Source: Bathymodiolus brooksi
Lineage: Eukaryota; Mollusca; Bivalvia; Mytilida; Modiolidae
Length of the DNA stretch: 64,000 bases
Assembly (NCBI GenBank): GCA_963680875.1
Contig: OY804589.1
Span: 31,908,962-31,972,961 of the forward strand
Direction of reading: 5' to 3'
Shown here: in pieces, positions 1 to 10,542 of the stretch
Layout of the letters: each line of letters starts with the position of its first letter
Numbering within the stretch: the first letter of the stretch is position 1
The notes under the pieces: generated by a model
Seen by the model: the letters and a program-made list of their open reading frames with translations, nothing else
The model's database searches: none
What the model was told of the DNA's origin: nothing
Position numbers and translations under genes: made by a program

Positions 1-1637
1 GTAAGAAACGTTTGGTAACTCATTCAATATGGAGATGTCTACTAGACAGTTGTAAGAAAAGTTTGGTAACTCATTCAGTATGGAGATGTCTACTAGACAG
101 TTGTAAGAAAAGTTTGGTAACTCATTCAATATGGAGATGTCTACTAGACAGTTGTAAGAAAAGTTTGGTAACTCATTCAATATGAAGATGTCTACTAGAC
201 AGTTGTAAGAAAAGTTTGGTAACTCATTCAGTATGGAGATGTCTACTAGACAGTTGTAAGAAAAGCTTGGTAACTCATTCAGTATGGAGATGTCTACTAG
301 ACAGTTGTAAGAAAAGTTTGGTAACTCATTCAGTATAGAGATGTCTACTGGACAGTTGTAAGAAAAGTTTGGTAACTCATTCAGTATGGAGATGTCTACT
401 AGACAGTTGTAAGAAAAGTTTGGTAACTCATTCAGTATGGAGATGTCTACTAGACAGTTGTAAGAAAAGTTTGGTAACTCATTCAATATGAAGATGTCTA
501 CTAGACAGTTGTAAGAAAAGCTTGGTAACTCATTCAGTATGGAGATGTCTACTAGACAGTTGTAAGAAAAGTTTGGTAACTCATTCTGTATGGAGATGTC
601 ACTAGACAGTTGCGAGAAAAGCTTGGTAACTTATTCAGTATGGAGATGTCTACTAGACAGTTGTAAGAAAAGTTTGGTAACTCATTCAATATGAAGATGT
701 CTACTAGACAGTTGTAAGAAAAGTTTGGTAACTCATTCAGTATGGAGATGTCTACTGGACAGTTGTAAGAAAAGTTTGGTAACTCATTCAGTATGGAGAT
801 GTCTACTGGACAGTTGTAAGAAAAGTTTGGTAACTCATTCAATATGAAGATGTCTACTAGACAGTTGTAAGAAAAGTTTGGTAACTCATTCAATATGAAG
901 ATGTCTACTAGACAGTTGTAAGAAAAGTTTGGTAACTCATTCAATATGGAGATGTCTACTAGACAGTTGTAAGAAACGTTTGGTAACTCATTCAATATGG
1001 AGATGTCTACTAGACAGTTGTAAGAAAAGTTTGGTAACTCATTCAGTATGGAGATGTCTACTAGACAGTTGTAAGAAAAGTTTGGTAACTCATTCAATAT
1101 GGAGATGTCTACTAGACAGTTGTAAGAAAAGTTTGGTAACTCATTCAATATGAAGATGTCTACTAGACAGTTGTAAGAAAAGTTTGGTAACTCATTCAGT
1201 ATGGAGATGTCTACTAGACAGTTGTAAGAAAAGCTTGGTAACTCATTCAGTATGGAGATGTCTACTAGACAGTTGTAAGAAAAGTTTGGTAACTCATTCA
1301 GTATAGAGATGTCTACTGGACAGTTGTAAGAAAAGTTTGGTAACTCATTCAGTATGGAGATGTCTACTAGACAGTTGTAAGAAAAGTTTGGTAACTCATT
1401 CAGTATGAAGATGTCTAATAGACAGTTGTAAGAAAAGTTGGTAACTCATTCAGTATGGAGATGTCTACTAGACAGTTGTAAGAAAAGTTTGGTAACTCAT
1501 TCAGTATAGAGATGTCTACTAGACAGTTGTAAGAGAAGTTTGGTAACTCATTCAGTATGGAGATATCTACTAAATAGTGTAAGAAAATTTGGTAACTCAT
1601 TCAGTATGGAGATGTCTACTAGACAGTTGTAAGAAAA
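1..1637. repeat. 51-bp tandem satellite array, about 32 copies
   Basis: A 51-bp unit (GTAAGAAAAGTTTGGTAACT, then a part with CATTCAGTATGGAGATGTC and ACTAGACAGTT) repeats head to tail from the first base, so the array continues out of the window on the left. Variants such as GGAGATG/GAAGATG and GTTTGG/GCTTGG are shared by neighbouring blocks, which implies block-wise duplication. Because 51 is 17 codons, long open frames run through both strands; they are a by-product of the period and not genes. The last units decay near 1560-1637 and run directly into the dispersed core TTTGAAGATACCAAAGG. Confidence 0.97.
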
Positions 1638-1639
1638 GT

Positions 1640-1745
1640 TTGAAGATACCAAAGGAAGGAGTAATCATAAGCCACAAATCGTAAAAAACCAGACAATGCA
1701 ATAGCCAAATGAAAAAGGACAAAATGACAGAAAAAGGTAGAAATG
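1640..1745 (+). repeat. Dispersed repeat core (family A) abutting the 51-bp array
   Basis: Contains TTTGAAGATACCAAAGGAAGG, a GTAATCATAAGCC-like part, CCAGACAATGCAATAGCC and AAATGAAAAAGGACAAAATG in the same order as the unit of the 83-bp satellite at 24.2-35.2 kb. I call this dispersed sequence family A. It is the first of about ten fragments in the window, and three different tandem arrays are attached to members of the family. Confidence 0.8.
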
Positions 1746-1834
1746 GTTTAATGCAAAAATCAACATAGAAAGTCCAGTTATATGTGAGGGTTGACATTTT
1801 AAGCAATTGTATTACCGCATCATTTCACTAAAAG

Positions 1835-2012
1835 GGGAGATTTGGATCCATATAACTAGTTTAACCCCTACACTTTTTATCTAGATGCCTGTACCAAGCC
1901 AAGGTCAAGTATTTGTGTTTAAAGGGTATCGATTTTGCCTCTTTCTACTATTTTGATATTTGATTTTGGAATTGTTCCGACAGCGTGTGATTTTTTTCTC
2001 ATTTATTTGAAC
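1835..2012 (+). repeat. Dispersed repeat (family B) fragment
   Basis: Holds ATAACTAGTTTAACCCC, ATGCCTGTACCAAGCCAAGG, TATCGATTTTGCCTC and GGAATTGTTCCGACAG. The same blocks recur at 2425-2612, inverted near 23295-23400 and 23815-23850, at 63235-63372, and in more distant form at 12575-12862 and 49259-49512. The GTACCAAGTCAGG string is familiar from bivalve interspersed repeats (memory, not checked). Confidence 0.7.
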
Positions 2013-2424
2013 AACCTTATTGTCATTTTGTTTGTTTGTAAAAGGGCGATGGGTATATTTGATTGGATAATATGTAAATAACATTTTCCAGCATAATAAC
2101 AGATTATCACAGATTCGTTAATTATTTGTTAATTGATAACCCATATGTAACACTTTATATATTTTGTTTACTTATTTCATTGGAATTTACTTTTAGTTCG
2201 GAATAAACGTTAGAGAAAACCGAAAGTACAATCAAGAAGGGATAATCTAGAAACACAGAAAACATTGGGCACAGAACAGAGAACGAAGACAAACAATAGA
2301 AAACAAAACAAGACAGAAAACGAAAAAGTAATTTTTGCGAAGAATTTTGTGGGTTGAAAAAAAAAAGAGTAAAATAATATTATAATACAATGTACACTAC
2401 ACGTACGAGGGTAGGTTATGGCCC
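2013..2424. other. AT-rich intergenic DNA
   Basis: No open frame with coding character, no tandem repeat and no recognised element. It holds only short A- and T-runs. Confidence 0.6.
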
Positions 2425-2612
2425 ATAAAACTAGTTCAAACCCGCCACTTTTTATTGAAGTGCATGTAAATGTATTTAACAAAGAGAGTGTGTGACCATT
2501 TAAAAGTGTGCTAGGGGATGTTATCGATTATCGATTATCGATTATACCTCTGTTTCTACGATTTCCTAATTGAATTGTTGAATTGTTCTGACGGTATGAC
2601 ATTTTTTGTTTT
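2425..2612 (+). repeat. Dispersed repeat (family B), second copy
   Basis: AAACTAGTTCAAACCC, CCGCCACTTTTTATTGAAG, a triplicated TTATCGATTATCG-type block and GAATTGTTCTGACGG align in order with the copy at 1835-2012. The local ATCGATT triplication at about 2521-2547 is a small extra repeat. Confidence 0.65.
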
Positions 2613-2888
2613 TTCAAAAAGATTTAATTATTTGGACTGATATCAGATCGTCTCTAGGAATCCACATCTAAGCTGCGTAATCCATTCTATCATTTTATCA
2701 ATTGATGGTCAAATTATGTTAACATGTTGTTCTTGTTTTCCGAGAAACTTTATGCCGACGCACGTATGAATATCTTGAACACAACACGCTCCTGCCCTAT
2801 CATAGATAAAGAGGTGTGGGATTGGGAGTGTGCAATTATTAGGAGTGGACCGGAAAGCAGAGGAAAGGTCTCAGAGTGTACTGACAAA

Positions 2889-2930
2889 CGTGTGTGTGTG
2901 TGTGTGGTGGGGGGTGGGTGGGGTGGGGTG
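2889..2930 (+). other. (TG)n run followed by a G-quadruplex-type G tract
   Basis: A TG dinucleotide run (2889-2906) leads into GGTGGGGGGTGGGTGGGG and GTGGGGTG. Four or more G-runs separated by single T bases on the + strand fit a G-quadruplex. The open frame crossing it has no protein features. Confidence 0.75.
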
Positions 2931-3884
2931 AAACTATCAAGCAAGAAACCCTCTAAGCTATATCTTTATATGAGAATTTTATACTTATTCATTTCTTTTT
3001 ACTTTTTGGTTCAATGTTTTAAATTCGGTTTTTTATATATTTTTCAAAACATTTGATGGGAAATCATATGATAGCCACCCATTCTCTTTTCAAAGTGGGA
3101 GGAGACAAATGCCCCTTACTCACTCCCGGCTTCTAAGCGACTGTATCTCACAGTTCGTGCTGTCCAGTAATTTTTTTTTTGCTTGTTGCTTTGCTTTGTT
3201 TTGTGTTGTTTTTTGCTTGTTTGTGTTGTTTTTGCTTTTGCTTTGTTTTATTTCTAAAGAAGCACCTAACTTGACCCGATTATCGACTTTTTTATGAAAA
3301 TATATGATTCCTACCTAACATGTCATATACAAGTTGATTTTGAATAAATGAGGTTATCTAGCATACATTAACCTAACAATGTTACAATACACTTTTCAAG
3401 TTTGTGTTGTCACTTAACAAACATTAAAATAAGTTTGTCCAATAAACTCCATCCTACATAGAAAACACAGATTTAATTAACTATTTTTATTTGATAAAAA
3501 AAAGTTATGATTGATTTTCTTCTTTCAAATTAAAAAAAGGTATATTGCAGTAAATTCTACATGAATATTAATTAGCTAATGCAGGCATTTTTCCAAATAC
3601 GCCAGACAGAACAATCTTTACACCACTTAGCTGTCATATCAAAGGTTGCTGTGTTGACTGTTCCTACTTGATATCACTTAACAGTCATATTGAAGATCTC
3701 CGGACGGGTGTTGACTGTTTTCACTTCAAATGGCAATTGTTTTAAATTGTATTGTGTTTAGATTTGGCAGTGTTCTTTTATTTACAGGTATGTCTTTATA
3801 ATTATTTATTTTACATAATGGCATCAATTAAATGTATTATTATTTTTCTTACGGTTTTAAAGTTTTGCAGGTTTTGGAGAAATG
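2931..3884. other. AT-rich intergenic DNA, no gene seen
   Basis: T-rich strings such as GTTTTGTGTTGTTTTTTGC near 3190-3240, and two related GTTGACTGTT motifs at 3653 and 3709. No exon-like frame with conserved character was found. Confidence 0.55.
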
Positions 3885-4060
3885 TTTGAAGATACCAAAG
3901 TAGGCGTAAATGGATAGAGAGATGATACAATGGAGAGATAATACAATGGAGAGATAATACAATGGCCAAAGAAAAAAGACGGAAAGACAAACATTGGAGC
4001 ATAAACCACTACACACAAAAAAAAAAACGTTTGTGCAACACGAACACAATGTTTATTTTT
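3885..4060 (+). repeat. Family A fragment with a small 17-bp triplication
   Basis: TTTGAAGATACCAAAG at 3887 is followed by GATGATACAATGGAGAGATA repeated about three times, then CAATGGCCAAAGAAAAAAG and AAACCACTACACAC. The order matches the longer family A copies at 35.2 and 36.1 kb. Confidence 0.7.
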
Positions 4061-4179
4061 TCCCGTGCATGTTTTTTTTCCATTATCCTCTTAAATTGGC
4101 TTCAGAAATATTTTAGATATTTATTTTTTCATATATTTCTAAATTAAAAAATAGGTTTTTTGGTACGCATATCTCGACC

Positions 4180-4318
4180 TTTAGTTTTCTGTGTAGTGAT
4201 TTTTCGATATTTGTTTGTTCTTCTGTCCTTCTACTCTTGACAATTGCATTGTCTTCCATTGTCTTACCTTTTTCGATTTACAGTCTCTGATTACCCCCTT
4301 TGGTATCTTCAAACATTT
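4180..4318 (-). repeat. Family A fragment, inverted
   Basis: Reads on the minus strand as GAAGATACCAAAGGGGGTAA, then ACAATGCAATTGTC, GAAGGACAGAAGAAC and ATCACTACACAGAAAAC. It lies opposite the copy at 3885, so the two form a loose inverted pair. Confidence 0.7.
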
Positions 4319-4640
4319 CTGAAATTAATTTTAAAGTACACCTAATGAATTTCGTATTTGACAGGCGTGTTTTACTGTTAAGACAAGAACATACTATCTT
4401 CCTACTTCCAATTTATCCCTGTCGATGCCCATGTTATCGACAATTTTATTGTCTTTCCCTGTTCGCTTTGAAATGTAGTATTACGGACTTGATAGGATGT
4501 ATTTCATATGCTACGTTAACGATGTTCGGTTCGTCTTTATCTTTAGTTGTTTACAGGGGACCCATGTCTTATATATGTTATTTGTGCTTGCTTGTGCATA
4601 ATGGTGACAAACACCTCTTGACTATATGAGTAACATTGCG
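4319..4640. other. Intergenic DNA without an identified feature
   Basis: An open frame crosses this stretch, but it has no recognised domain, no credible splice context and no relatives elsewhere in the window. I see no element here. Confidence 0.5.
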
Positions 4641-4649
4641 GATGTATTA

Positions 4650-4815
4650 TAATAAGCAGGAACTGCTTACCGTTCGCGAGCGCCTCGGTTCACTCTCGAT
4701 TTGTGGTGGGATATGTATTGCTCATCATTTTAGTTTTCTGTGTTGTGTTATGCTATTTGTGTTTTGTTTGTCTTCGTCCTGTGTTTTGTGTGCCCAATGT
4801 TGTCAGAATCTCTGG
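4650..4815 (-). repeat. Family A 5' part, inverted
   Basis: Contains AACTGCTTACCGTTCGCGAG, a TCACTCTCGATTTGTGGTGGG-like part, TTTAGTTTTCTGTGTTGTG and GTTTTGTTTGTCTTCGTCC. This is the same order as 5240-5380, and I recall the type from bivalve genomes. Confidence 0.65.
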
Positions 4816-5229
4816 ATTGTCCATCGTTGATAGATCTGTTATGAATAGAACGCCCTAACAATGATGGTCAACAATTCTATAAATACCAATAGAGCAAACA
4901 ACTACTGCACTTCAAATCATTCAACACCAAGGAGATCCAGACATACATTTTGTACGTGCATAATTTTGGAAATCCAACTCATTGCATTGTTCGTCTAAGG
5001 AACTCTCTAATGAGGTTGTGATCGAGTGCTGAATGTTGCTGAGCATAAAACACTGACATGGGCTAATCCACAATGCCTACCTCAAGTGAATGTTTGAAGT
5101 GGTCAAGTATTCAAACTTTACTCCCATTTGTTTTGTAGGAGGTTCATGTTTTACCTACGATATCTGTATCAGATTCGTTTTCCATATCAGATGATGTTCG
5201 TGCCTTCTAACAGTAACAGACGGGTGTCG
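4816..5229. other. Intergenic DNA, no gene seen
   Basis: Contains TCTATAAATACCAATAG near 4876, which resembles a TATA context but has no open frame downstream that I would support. No tandem structure. Confidence 0.45.
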
Positions 5230-5396
5230 AATGTGGAGACGGTACTGCTTACCCTTGCGGGGCACCCGAATTCACCCTCGGTGTTTTTGTGGGGTTTGTG
5301 TTGCTCGATCTTTAAATTTCTGTGTAGTGTTTTGATGATCATTTATTTGTAGTTCTGTCTGTTCCTTTGGTCGTTGTATTGTCTCTCATTCTTCTA
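5230..5396 (-). repeat. Family A copy from which the 23-25 bp array grows
   Basis: TACTGCTTACCCTTGCGGGG, TTTCTGTGTAGTGTTTTGATG and GTCGTTGTATTGTCTC run into CATGGCTTCTGGTTACCTCC, the inverse of the GGGGTAATCAGAAGCC block of the 83-bp satellite. Confidence 0.75.
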
Positions 5397-6256
5397 TTCA
5401 TGGCTTCTGGTTACCTCCCTTTAGTATCTTCTGGTTACCCCCTTAAGTATCTTCTGGGTACTCCCTTTAGTATTTTCTGGTTACCCCCATTTAGTATCTT
5501 CTGGTTACCTCCCCTTTAGTATCTTCTGGTTATCCCCCTTTAGTATCTTCTGGTTACCCCCTTTAGTATCTTCTGGTTACCTCCCTTTAATATCTTCTGG
5601 TTACCCCTCTCTAGTATCTTCTGGTTACCCCCTTTAGTATCTTCTGGTTACCCCCATTTAGTATCTTCTGGTTACCTCCCCTTTAGTATCTTCTGGTTAT
5701 CCCCCTTTAGTATCTTCTGGTTACCCCCTTTAGTATCTTCTGGTTACCCCTTTTATTATCGTCTGGTTACCCCCTTTAGTATCTTTTGGTTACCCCCCTT
5801 TAGTATCTTCTGGCTTCCCCCTTTATTATCTTATGGTTACTCCCTTTAGTATCTTCTGGTTACCCCCTTTAATATCTTCTGGTTACCCCCCTTTAGTATC
5901 TTCTGGTTACCCCCTTTAGTATCTTCTGGTTACCTCCCTTTAGTATCTTCTGGTTACCCCGTTTAGTATCTTCTGGTTACCTCTCTTTAGTATCTTCTGG
6001 CTACCCCTTTAGTATCTTCTGGTTACCTCCTTTAGTATCTTCTGGTTACCCCCTTTAGTATCTTCTGGTTACCCCCTTTAGTATCTTCTGGTTACCCCCT
6101 TTAGTATATTCTAGTTACCCCCTTTAGTATCTTCTGGTTACCTCCTTTAGTATATTCTGGTTACCCCCTTTAGTATCTTCTGGTTACCTCCTTTAGTATA
6201 TTCTGGTTACCCCCTTTAGTATCTTCTGGTTACCCCCTTTAGTATCTTCAAACATT
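5397..6256 (-). repeat. 23-25 bp tandem array derived from family A end
   Basis: About 36 units of TTCTGGTTACCCCCTTTAGT plus ATC, with the C/T run varying so units are 23-25 bp. The array sits exactly between CATGGCTTC and AAACATTC, the bases that flank the same motif once in ordinary family A copies, so it is an internal expansion of that element. It is on the inverse strand relative to the 83-bp satellite. Confidence 0.93.
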
Positions 6257-6454
6257 CTTTATAGACCTCTACCAATTCATGCAGTGAGGATAACATTGCT
6301 CAAAAATGTTGAAAATTACGATAAACACCAATAGTACAGACCTACTGGTAGAGGTTTATTTTGTTTGCGTCGGTTACATCGCAGGCTGTTGGAGATTTTT
6401 GACGTAGTTCCGATTCTGAAAAGATATTTTGAATACAATAGTGCTTAAGAATTG
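6257..6454. other. Short intergenic stretch with a weak hairpin
   Basis: AGACCTCTACCA near 6262 and TGGTAGAGGTTT near 6346 are inverted. Nothing else is recognised. Confidence 0.4.
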
Positions 6455-6702
6455 CTATGGTTTTAAATGCCACTTTCAACAATTTTTCAGTTACATCGTG
6501 GCTGTCAGTTTTATTGGTGGAGGAAACCGGAGTACCTGGAGAAAACCACCAACCTGCAGCAAATCACCGACAAACTTTATCACATATTGTTGCATTGAGT
6601 AGACCTGGTCATAAGCGGGAATCGAACTCACAACTTTAGTGGTGATAGACACTGGTTGCATAAAACAAACTACCATACATTCACGACCACCACGATGGCC
6701 CC
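6455..6702 (+). mobile_element. Molluscan SINE-like repeat, near full length
   Basis: AAATGCCACTTTCAACAATT, GTCAGTTTTATTGGTGGAGG, CGGAGTACCTGGAGAAAACC, a CGGGAATCGAACTC part resembling a pol III B box, and an end with CGACCACCACGATGGCCCC. At least eight further copies occur in the window, on both strands. Confidence 0.8.
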
Positions 6703-6798
6703 TCTTAAATGTTATAAAATAAGTTCATGTACTTATAAGTAGACGTAAAAATACCAATGCAAAACAAACCAATGTTAATGTGTTCGAAACCATGTATC

Positions 6799-6873
6799 TG
6801 ACATTCCCGGCTTAGGATCTATATTCCCTGAGGCGCGGCCGAAGGGAATATACATCCTAAGCCGGGAATGTCA
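6799..6873. repeat. Hairpin with 31-bp arms, 30/31 matched
   Basis: Left arm 6799-6829 (starting TGACATTCCCGGCTTAGG) and right arm 6843-6873 are inverted copies with one mismatch around a GC-rich 13-bp loop. DNA just downstream has GATTTGACCTTTTTTTTT, shared with the foldback element at 36.4-37.3 kb, so this may be the hairpin end of a related element. Confidence 0.88.
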
Positions 6874-7730
6874 CATTATATACCCTGTCTGATAGCTGAA
6901 TAACAGATATATTACGGATTTGACCTTTTTTTTTAAATACAGCATCCAACTGTATTAAATAAATTTGCCTCTTTTATTTTCATTTTTCGTATCTCTAGGT
7001 GTCCATTTCCGTACCTTTGACGTCATTCTTCAATGACGTCAAAATATGTGTCACGTCATGAATAGGGTGTCTCATGAAGGAAAATACTGTACTAAATTTC
7101 TAAATCAATACAGTTTCGTATGTAGTAAATTTTATAAACTTTATAAATATAACATTAATATATCACATAACAAAACAACGGGTTTGCGAAACAGTTTCGA
7201 TAATTCAAATGTTAACAACATGTAAATAAAACCTTGGTGTGGCCCCATGACGTTGAAAGTTTTCAAGGTTCAACGTTTTGTTTATTTGTTATGGTACAGC
7301 CGTGGAGCATAGGAGTTTGCTGAATCGATCAGGTATTTGTGACGGAATTAACCGTTGTAATATTGTTTTGTTCATGCAGCCGTTTTGAGTATAAAAACAG
7401 CATTTAATTTGGTAAAAATACATTTATTATTCCGTATTATACCATTGATTCAGTGAAGTGTAATGCTTTGTCGTCCATGTTTTAATCGTTTTTGGGGACT
7501 GAAATATATACCCCATCTGTTTTCCGAATATATGCTGACATTAAGGCCTGAAGAACCAATGAAAATATGTGTAACAAACTAAATTCGTAATATAAGATTA
7601 TAGTTATAAGTATGCAATATACTATGTAGGTGTTAATTAGTGTGTATGTATAATATATTCATTTATTCAGTATTTTCCAATAATTTTTTCTCGAAGATAA
7701 TCATTAAATAATTAGCAATATTTCATACCA
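6874..7730. other. AT-rich DNA, possible body of a hairpin-headed element
   Basis: Includes paired TGACGTCA sites near 7018 and 7033 and a CACGTCATG site. No coding frame. The second end of the putative element was not located with confidence. Confidence 0.4.
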
Positions 7731-7732
7731 TG

Positions 7733-7960
7733 TTGTGTAGGTTGCCAAACTGACGTCGATGATTATATCAAAAAATATGATTCTAAGGATATTTTAAAAG
7801 AACAAACAAATTTCCAATCAACAATTTCAACTTCTTCGTTATAAGTTTTGTAGGTTGTCAAGTTGACGTCGGTAATATAACAAAAATATAGTTCTAAGAA
7901 ATTTTTACAAAAGAAGAAAAAAATACAATCAATTTTTTCAACTTCCTCATTATAAGTTGA
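7733..7960 (+). repeat. Two degenerate 113-bp tandem copies
   Basis: GTAGGTTGCCAAACTGACGT at 7737 and GTAGGTTGTCAAGTTGACGT at 7850 start two aligned blocks, each ending with CAACTTC, TCNTTATAAGTT. Many substitutions, so an old duplication. Confidence 0.7.
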
Positions 7961-8035
7961 GATATTTACAACAAAAATTAAGGAAAAGCCTTAGAATACG
8001 ATATTTATTGAAGAATTGTAACTCTTATTTTCGAT

Positions 8036-8270
8036 GGACCGCCGTTGTCGTGATCGTATGGTAATTAGACTTACATCTACCTGTGCCATCATTAACGATC
8101 GCCAGTATAACCGTGAGCTTGATTCCCACACATGGCACATCGACACAGTCGTAAAGCTGGACTTGGGTCATGTCAATTGTTTCCTCCAGGTACACCTGTT
8201 TCCTCCACCAATAAAACTGACCGCCACGATATAACTGAAATATTGTTCCACATGGCGTTAAACACCCCCA
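8036..8270 (-). mobile_element. Molluscan SINE-like repeat, inverted
   Basis: Minus-strand copy of the element at 6455. It ends with ATTTCAGTTATATCGTGGCG and GTCAGTTTTATTGGTGGAGG on the minus strand; the other end has GACCGCCGTTGTCGTGATCG on the + strand. Confidence 0.75.
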
Positions 8271-8299
8271 AACCCATTAACTACCACACTATGCATACT

Positions 8300-9277
8300 A
8301 CATGAACTACACACACACAAAAACACAAAAGTAGGCATAACTCTTACAACACCATACAGCAAGCATAAAACAAAAGTAGCCATAACCCTTACAACATCAT
8401 ACAGCAAGCATAAAACAAAAGTAGTCATAACCCTTACAACACCATACAGCAAGCATAAAACAAAGTAGTCATAACCCTTACAACATCATACAGCAAGCAT
8501 AAAACAAAAGTAGCCATAACCCTTACAACACCATACAGCAAGCATAAAACAAAAGTAGTCATAACCCTTACAACATCATACAGCAAGCATAAAACAAAAG
8601 TAGTCATAACCCTTACAACACCATACAGCAAGCATAAAACAAAAGTAGTCATAACCCTTACAACATCATACAGCAAGCATAGAACAAAAGTAGTCATAAC
8701 CCTTACAACACCATACAGCAAGCATAAAACAAAAGTAGCCATAACCCTTACAACACCATACAGCAAGCATAAAACAAAAGTAGTCATAACCCTTACAACA
8801 CAAAACAGCAGGCATATAACAAAAGTAGTCATAACCCTTACAACACCATACAGGAAACATAAAACAAAAGTAGTCATAACCCTTACAACACCATACAGCA
8901 AGCATAAAACAAAAGTAGTCATAACCCTTACAACACCATACAGCAAGCATAAAACAAAAGTAGCCATAACCCTTACAACACCATACAGCAAGCATAAAAC
9001 AAAAGTAGTCATAACCCTTACAACATCATACAGCAAGCATAAAACAAAGTAGTCATAACCCTTACAACATCATACAGCAAGCATACAACAAAAGTAGTCA
9101 TAACCCTTACAACACCATACAGCAAGCATAAAACAAAGTAGTCATAACCCTTACAACATCATACAGCAAGCATAAAACAAAAGTAGTCATAACCCTTACA
9201 ACACCATACAGCAAGCATAAAACAAAAGTAGTCATAACCCTTACAACACCATACAGCAAGCATAAAACAAAAGAAGC
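8300..9277. repeat. 45-bp tandem satellite array, about 22 copies
   Basis: The unit is AACACCATACAGCAAGCATA then AAACAAAAGTAGTCATAACC and CTTAC. A few units have lost one A or vary CACC/CATC. The 45-bp period equals 15 codons, so a 200-codon frame stays open on the minus strand; I do not regard it as a gene. It ends abruptly at AAAAGAAGCATTG. Confidence 0.97.
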
Positions 9278-9737
9278 ATTGTAACTGTATCATCAATTAC
9301 TAAGTGCCACAATTGAACGCGTATTCAATTTTTTTTTATCAAAAGTGGCGCTAAGCACAAAAAAAACTATACTCTTTATTCCGCTATTTGATTGACTGAC
9401 TTACATATAATTAGGAAATATTTGCATATAACAGCAAATAACAAATGGTAAATTTTGAAGTGTAGACCATATTCTTGATATTACTATTAAATATGCATTA
9501 CATATATACCTTTAGCGATCCTAATGTAATTGCTCCACCATCAGGCATTGGTGACCTTAGCCGGTTTTGGCTATCCTGATTGGGTCATATGGGTTGCATT
9601 CTTCCTGTCACTTTTAAATTATTTGGGTCTTCCATCTTTTGACTATTTTTTCTCCTGCTTAGGGCCTTTGGTTTACTTGCTGCAGAATTTAAAAAAAAAA
9701 AAATTGTCTTTCCAATCTGTTGATTATGAGCGAATCT
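9278..9737. other. Intergenic DNA, no gene seen
   Basis: AT-rich with A-runs at 9330-9366 and 9690-9704. The short + frame near 9530-9739 has no recognised domain. Confidence 0.5.
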
Positions 9738-9779
9738 GATCACAGGGCATTGTCACTATCCACGTAAATATACTATCAA
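9738..9779. repeat. Left 42-bp inverted repeat flanking the helicase fragment
   Basis: GATCACAGGGCATTGTCACT and the following bases to 9779 match 10473-10515 in inverted orientation, with one substitution and one single-base indel. The enclosed interval is about 690 bp. Confidence 0.9.
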
Positions 9780-9921
9780 TGTATCAACAGTGACAAGGGC
9801 GGACACTGTTTTTACCCCCGATCGCTTCAAGTCGTGTTTGTTTTTTAACTTCCTTCTAATATATTCAAAAACCTTTTTGGTTCAACTCCCAAGACCTTAT
9901 TCTTTTAAAAAAATATCATGA

Positions 9922-9981
9922 CCCCCCCCCCCCGCCACCCCCCCCCCCCCCCCCCCGCCACCCCCCCCCCCCCCCCCCCCC
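9922..9981. repeat. Poly-C tract, about 60 bp
   Basis: Uninterrupted C runs split only by two CCGCCACC units. The minus strand is a strong G-quadruplex candidate and the + strand an i-motif candidate. Length is likely unstable and error-prone in assembly. Confidence 0.95.
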
Positions 9982-10198
9982 GACTACCTCTTGTGAAGAC
10001 GCAGCGGTCTTTTTGTCAGGAATTCGCCCGAGTACACAACGCCATGGACCCAAAGTGAAAGTAACAGCGCCATCTATTAAAAAAAACGGAAATTCGGAAC
10101 TCTCGGGGTTTTACCATTCGGTATTTAGTTTTCTCACTAGTTATTGTGTTTCTAAGTATAAAGAACCGCGGGAAATAACAGACGAAATAATAAATTAA

Positions 10199-10480
10199 AG
10201 AAAATGGACAGTATTCAAAGAAAAAGCCTTGAAAATAGCCTTAAATGGGCACAATTTATTAATAACTGGATATCCTGGGACTGGTAAATCTTTCACGGTG
10301 CATATTGCAGAACAATTGCAAAAACAAGCCAGAAATGTTGTTTTAACAGCAACAACTGGAAAGGCTGTCCAAGCTTTGCAAGAAAAATTGCCCAAATACC
10401 TAAGCAAAATTGTAACCACCATTCACAAATGTTTAGGGTTAAAGGATGGCAGGTATACCAATGATGAATTGATTGAATAG
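10199..10480 (+). pseudogene. PIF1-like helicase fragment (Walker A region)
   Basis: The frame open from the stop at 10196 reads through LLITGYPGTGKSFTVHIAEQ, whose GYPGTGKS is a Walker A nucleotide-binding loop, then NVVLTATTGKAVQAL and TIHKCLGLKDGRYTNDELIE. This order (P-loop, strand with T-A-T-T-G, T-I-H-K-GLKDGR) fits the N-terminal part of the superfamily 1B PIF1-like helicases that are multicopy in invertebrates and in some mobile elements. Walker B and the rest of the helicase are absent. The frame stops inside the right inverted repeat, so it was cut at an element border. The only start near 10229 is TTG, and no initiating ATG is in frame. It is a fragment or captured exon, not a working gene. 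The host could be a cellular PIF1 or a Helitron-type helicase; I cannot decide. Confidence 0.72.
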
Positions 10481-10515
10481 TATATTTACGTGGATAGTGA
10501 CAAGGCCCTGTGATC
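10473..10515. repeat. Right inverted repeat flanking the helicase fragment
   Basis: Inverse of 9738-9779. It carries the stop codon of the helicase frame and is followed directly by CTGATGA. Confidence 0.9.
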
Positions 10516-10542
10516 TGATGAAGGTTATTCCAGAAACGCGTC
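10515..10542 (+). ncRNA. Possible hammerhead ribozyme core
   Basis: CTGATGA (10515-10521), a short GG/CC-closed hairpin, then GAAACGCGTC (10533-10542) are the conserved core strings of type I hammerheads found in Penelope-like elements. Stem I does not pair convincingly with the bases before CTGATGA, so this may be a decayed copy or coincidence. Confidence 0.3.

Noticed and set aside
552..1148. 198-codon frame in the 51-bp array
   Set aside because: The period of 17 codons explains it; the opposite strand is open as well.
2724..3056. 110-codon frame through the TG/G tract
   Set aside because: Low-complexity VCVCVVGGGWGG stretch, no domain, no relatives.
8434..9036. 200-codon frame in the 45-bp array
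   Set aside because: The period of 15 codons explains it; no start or splice context.
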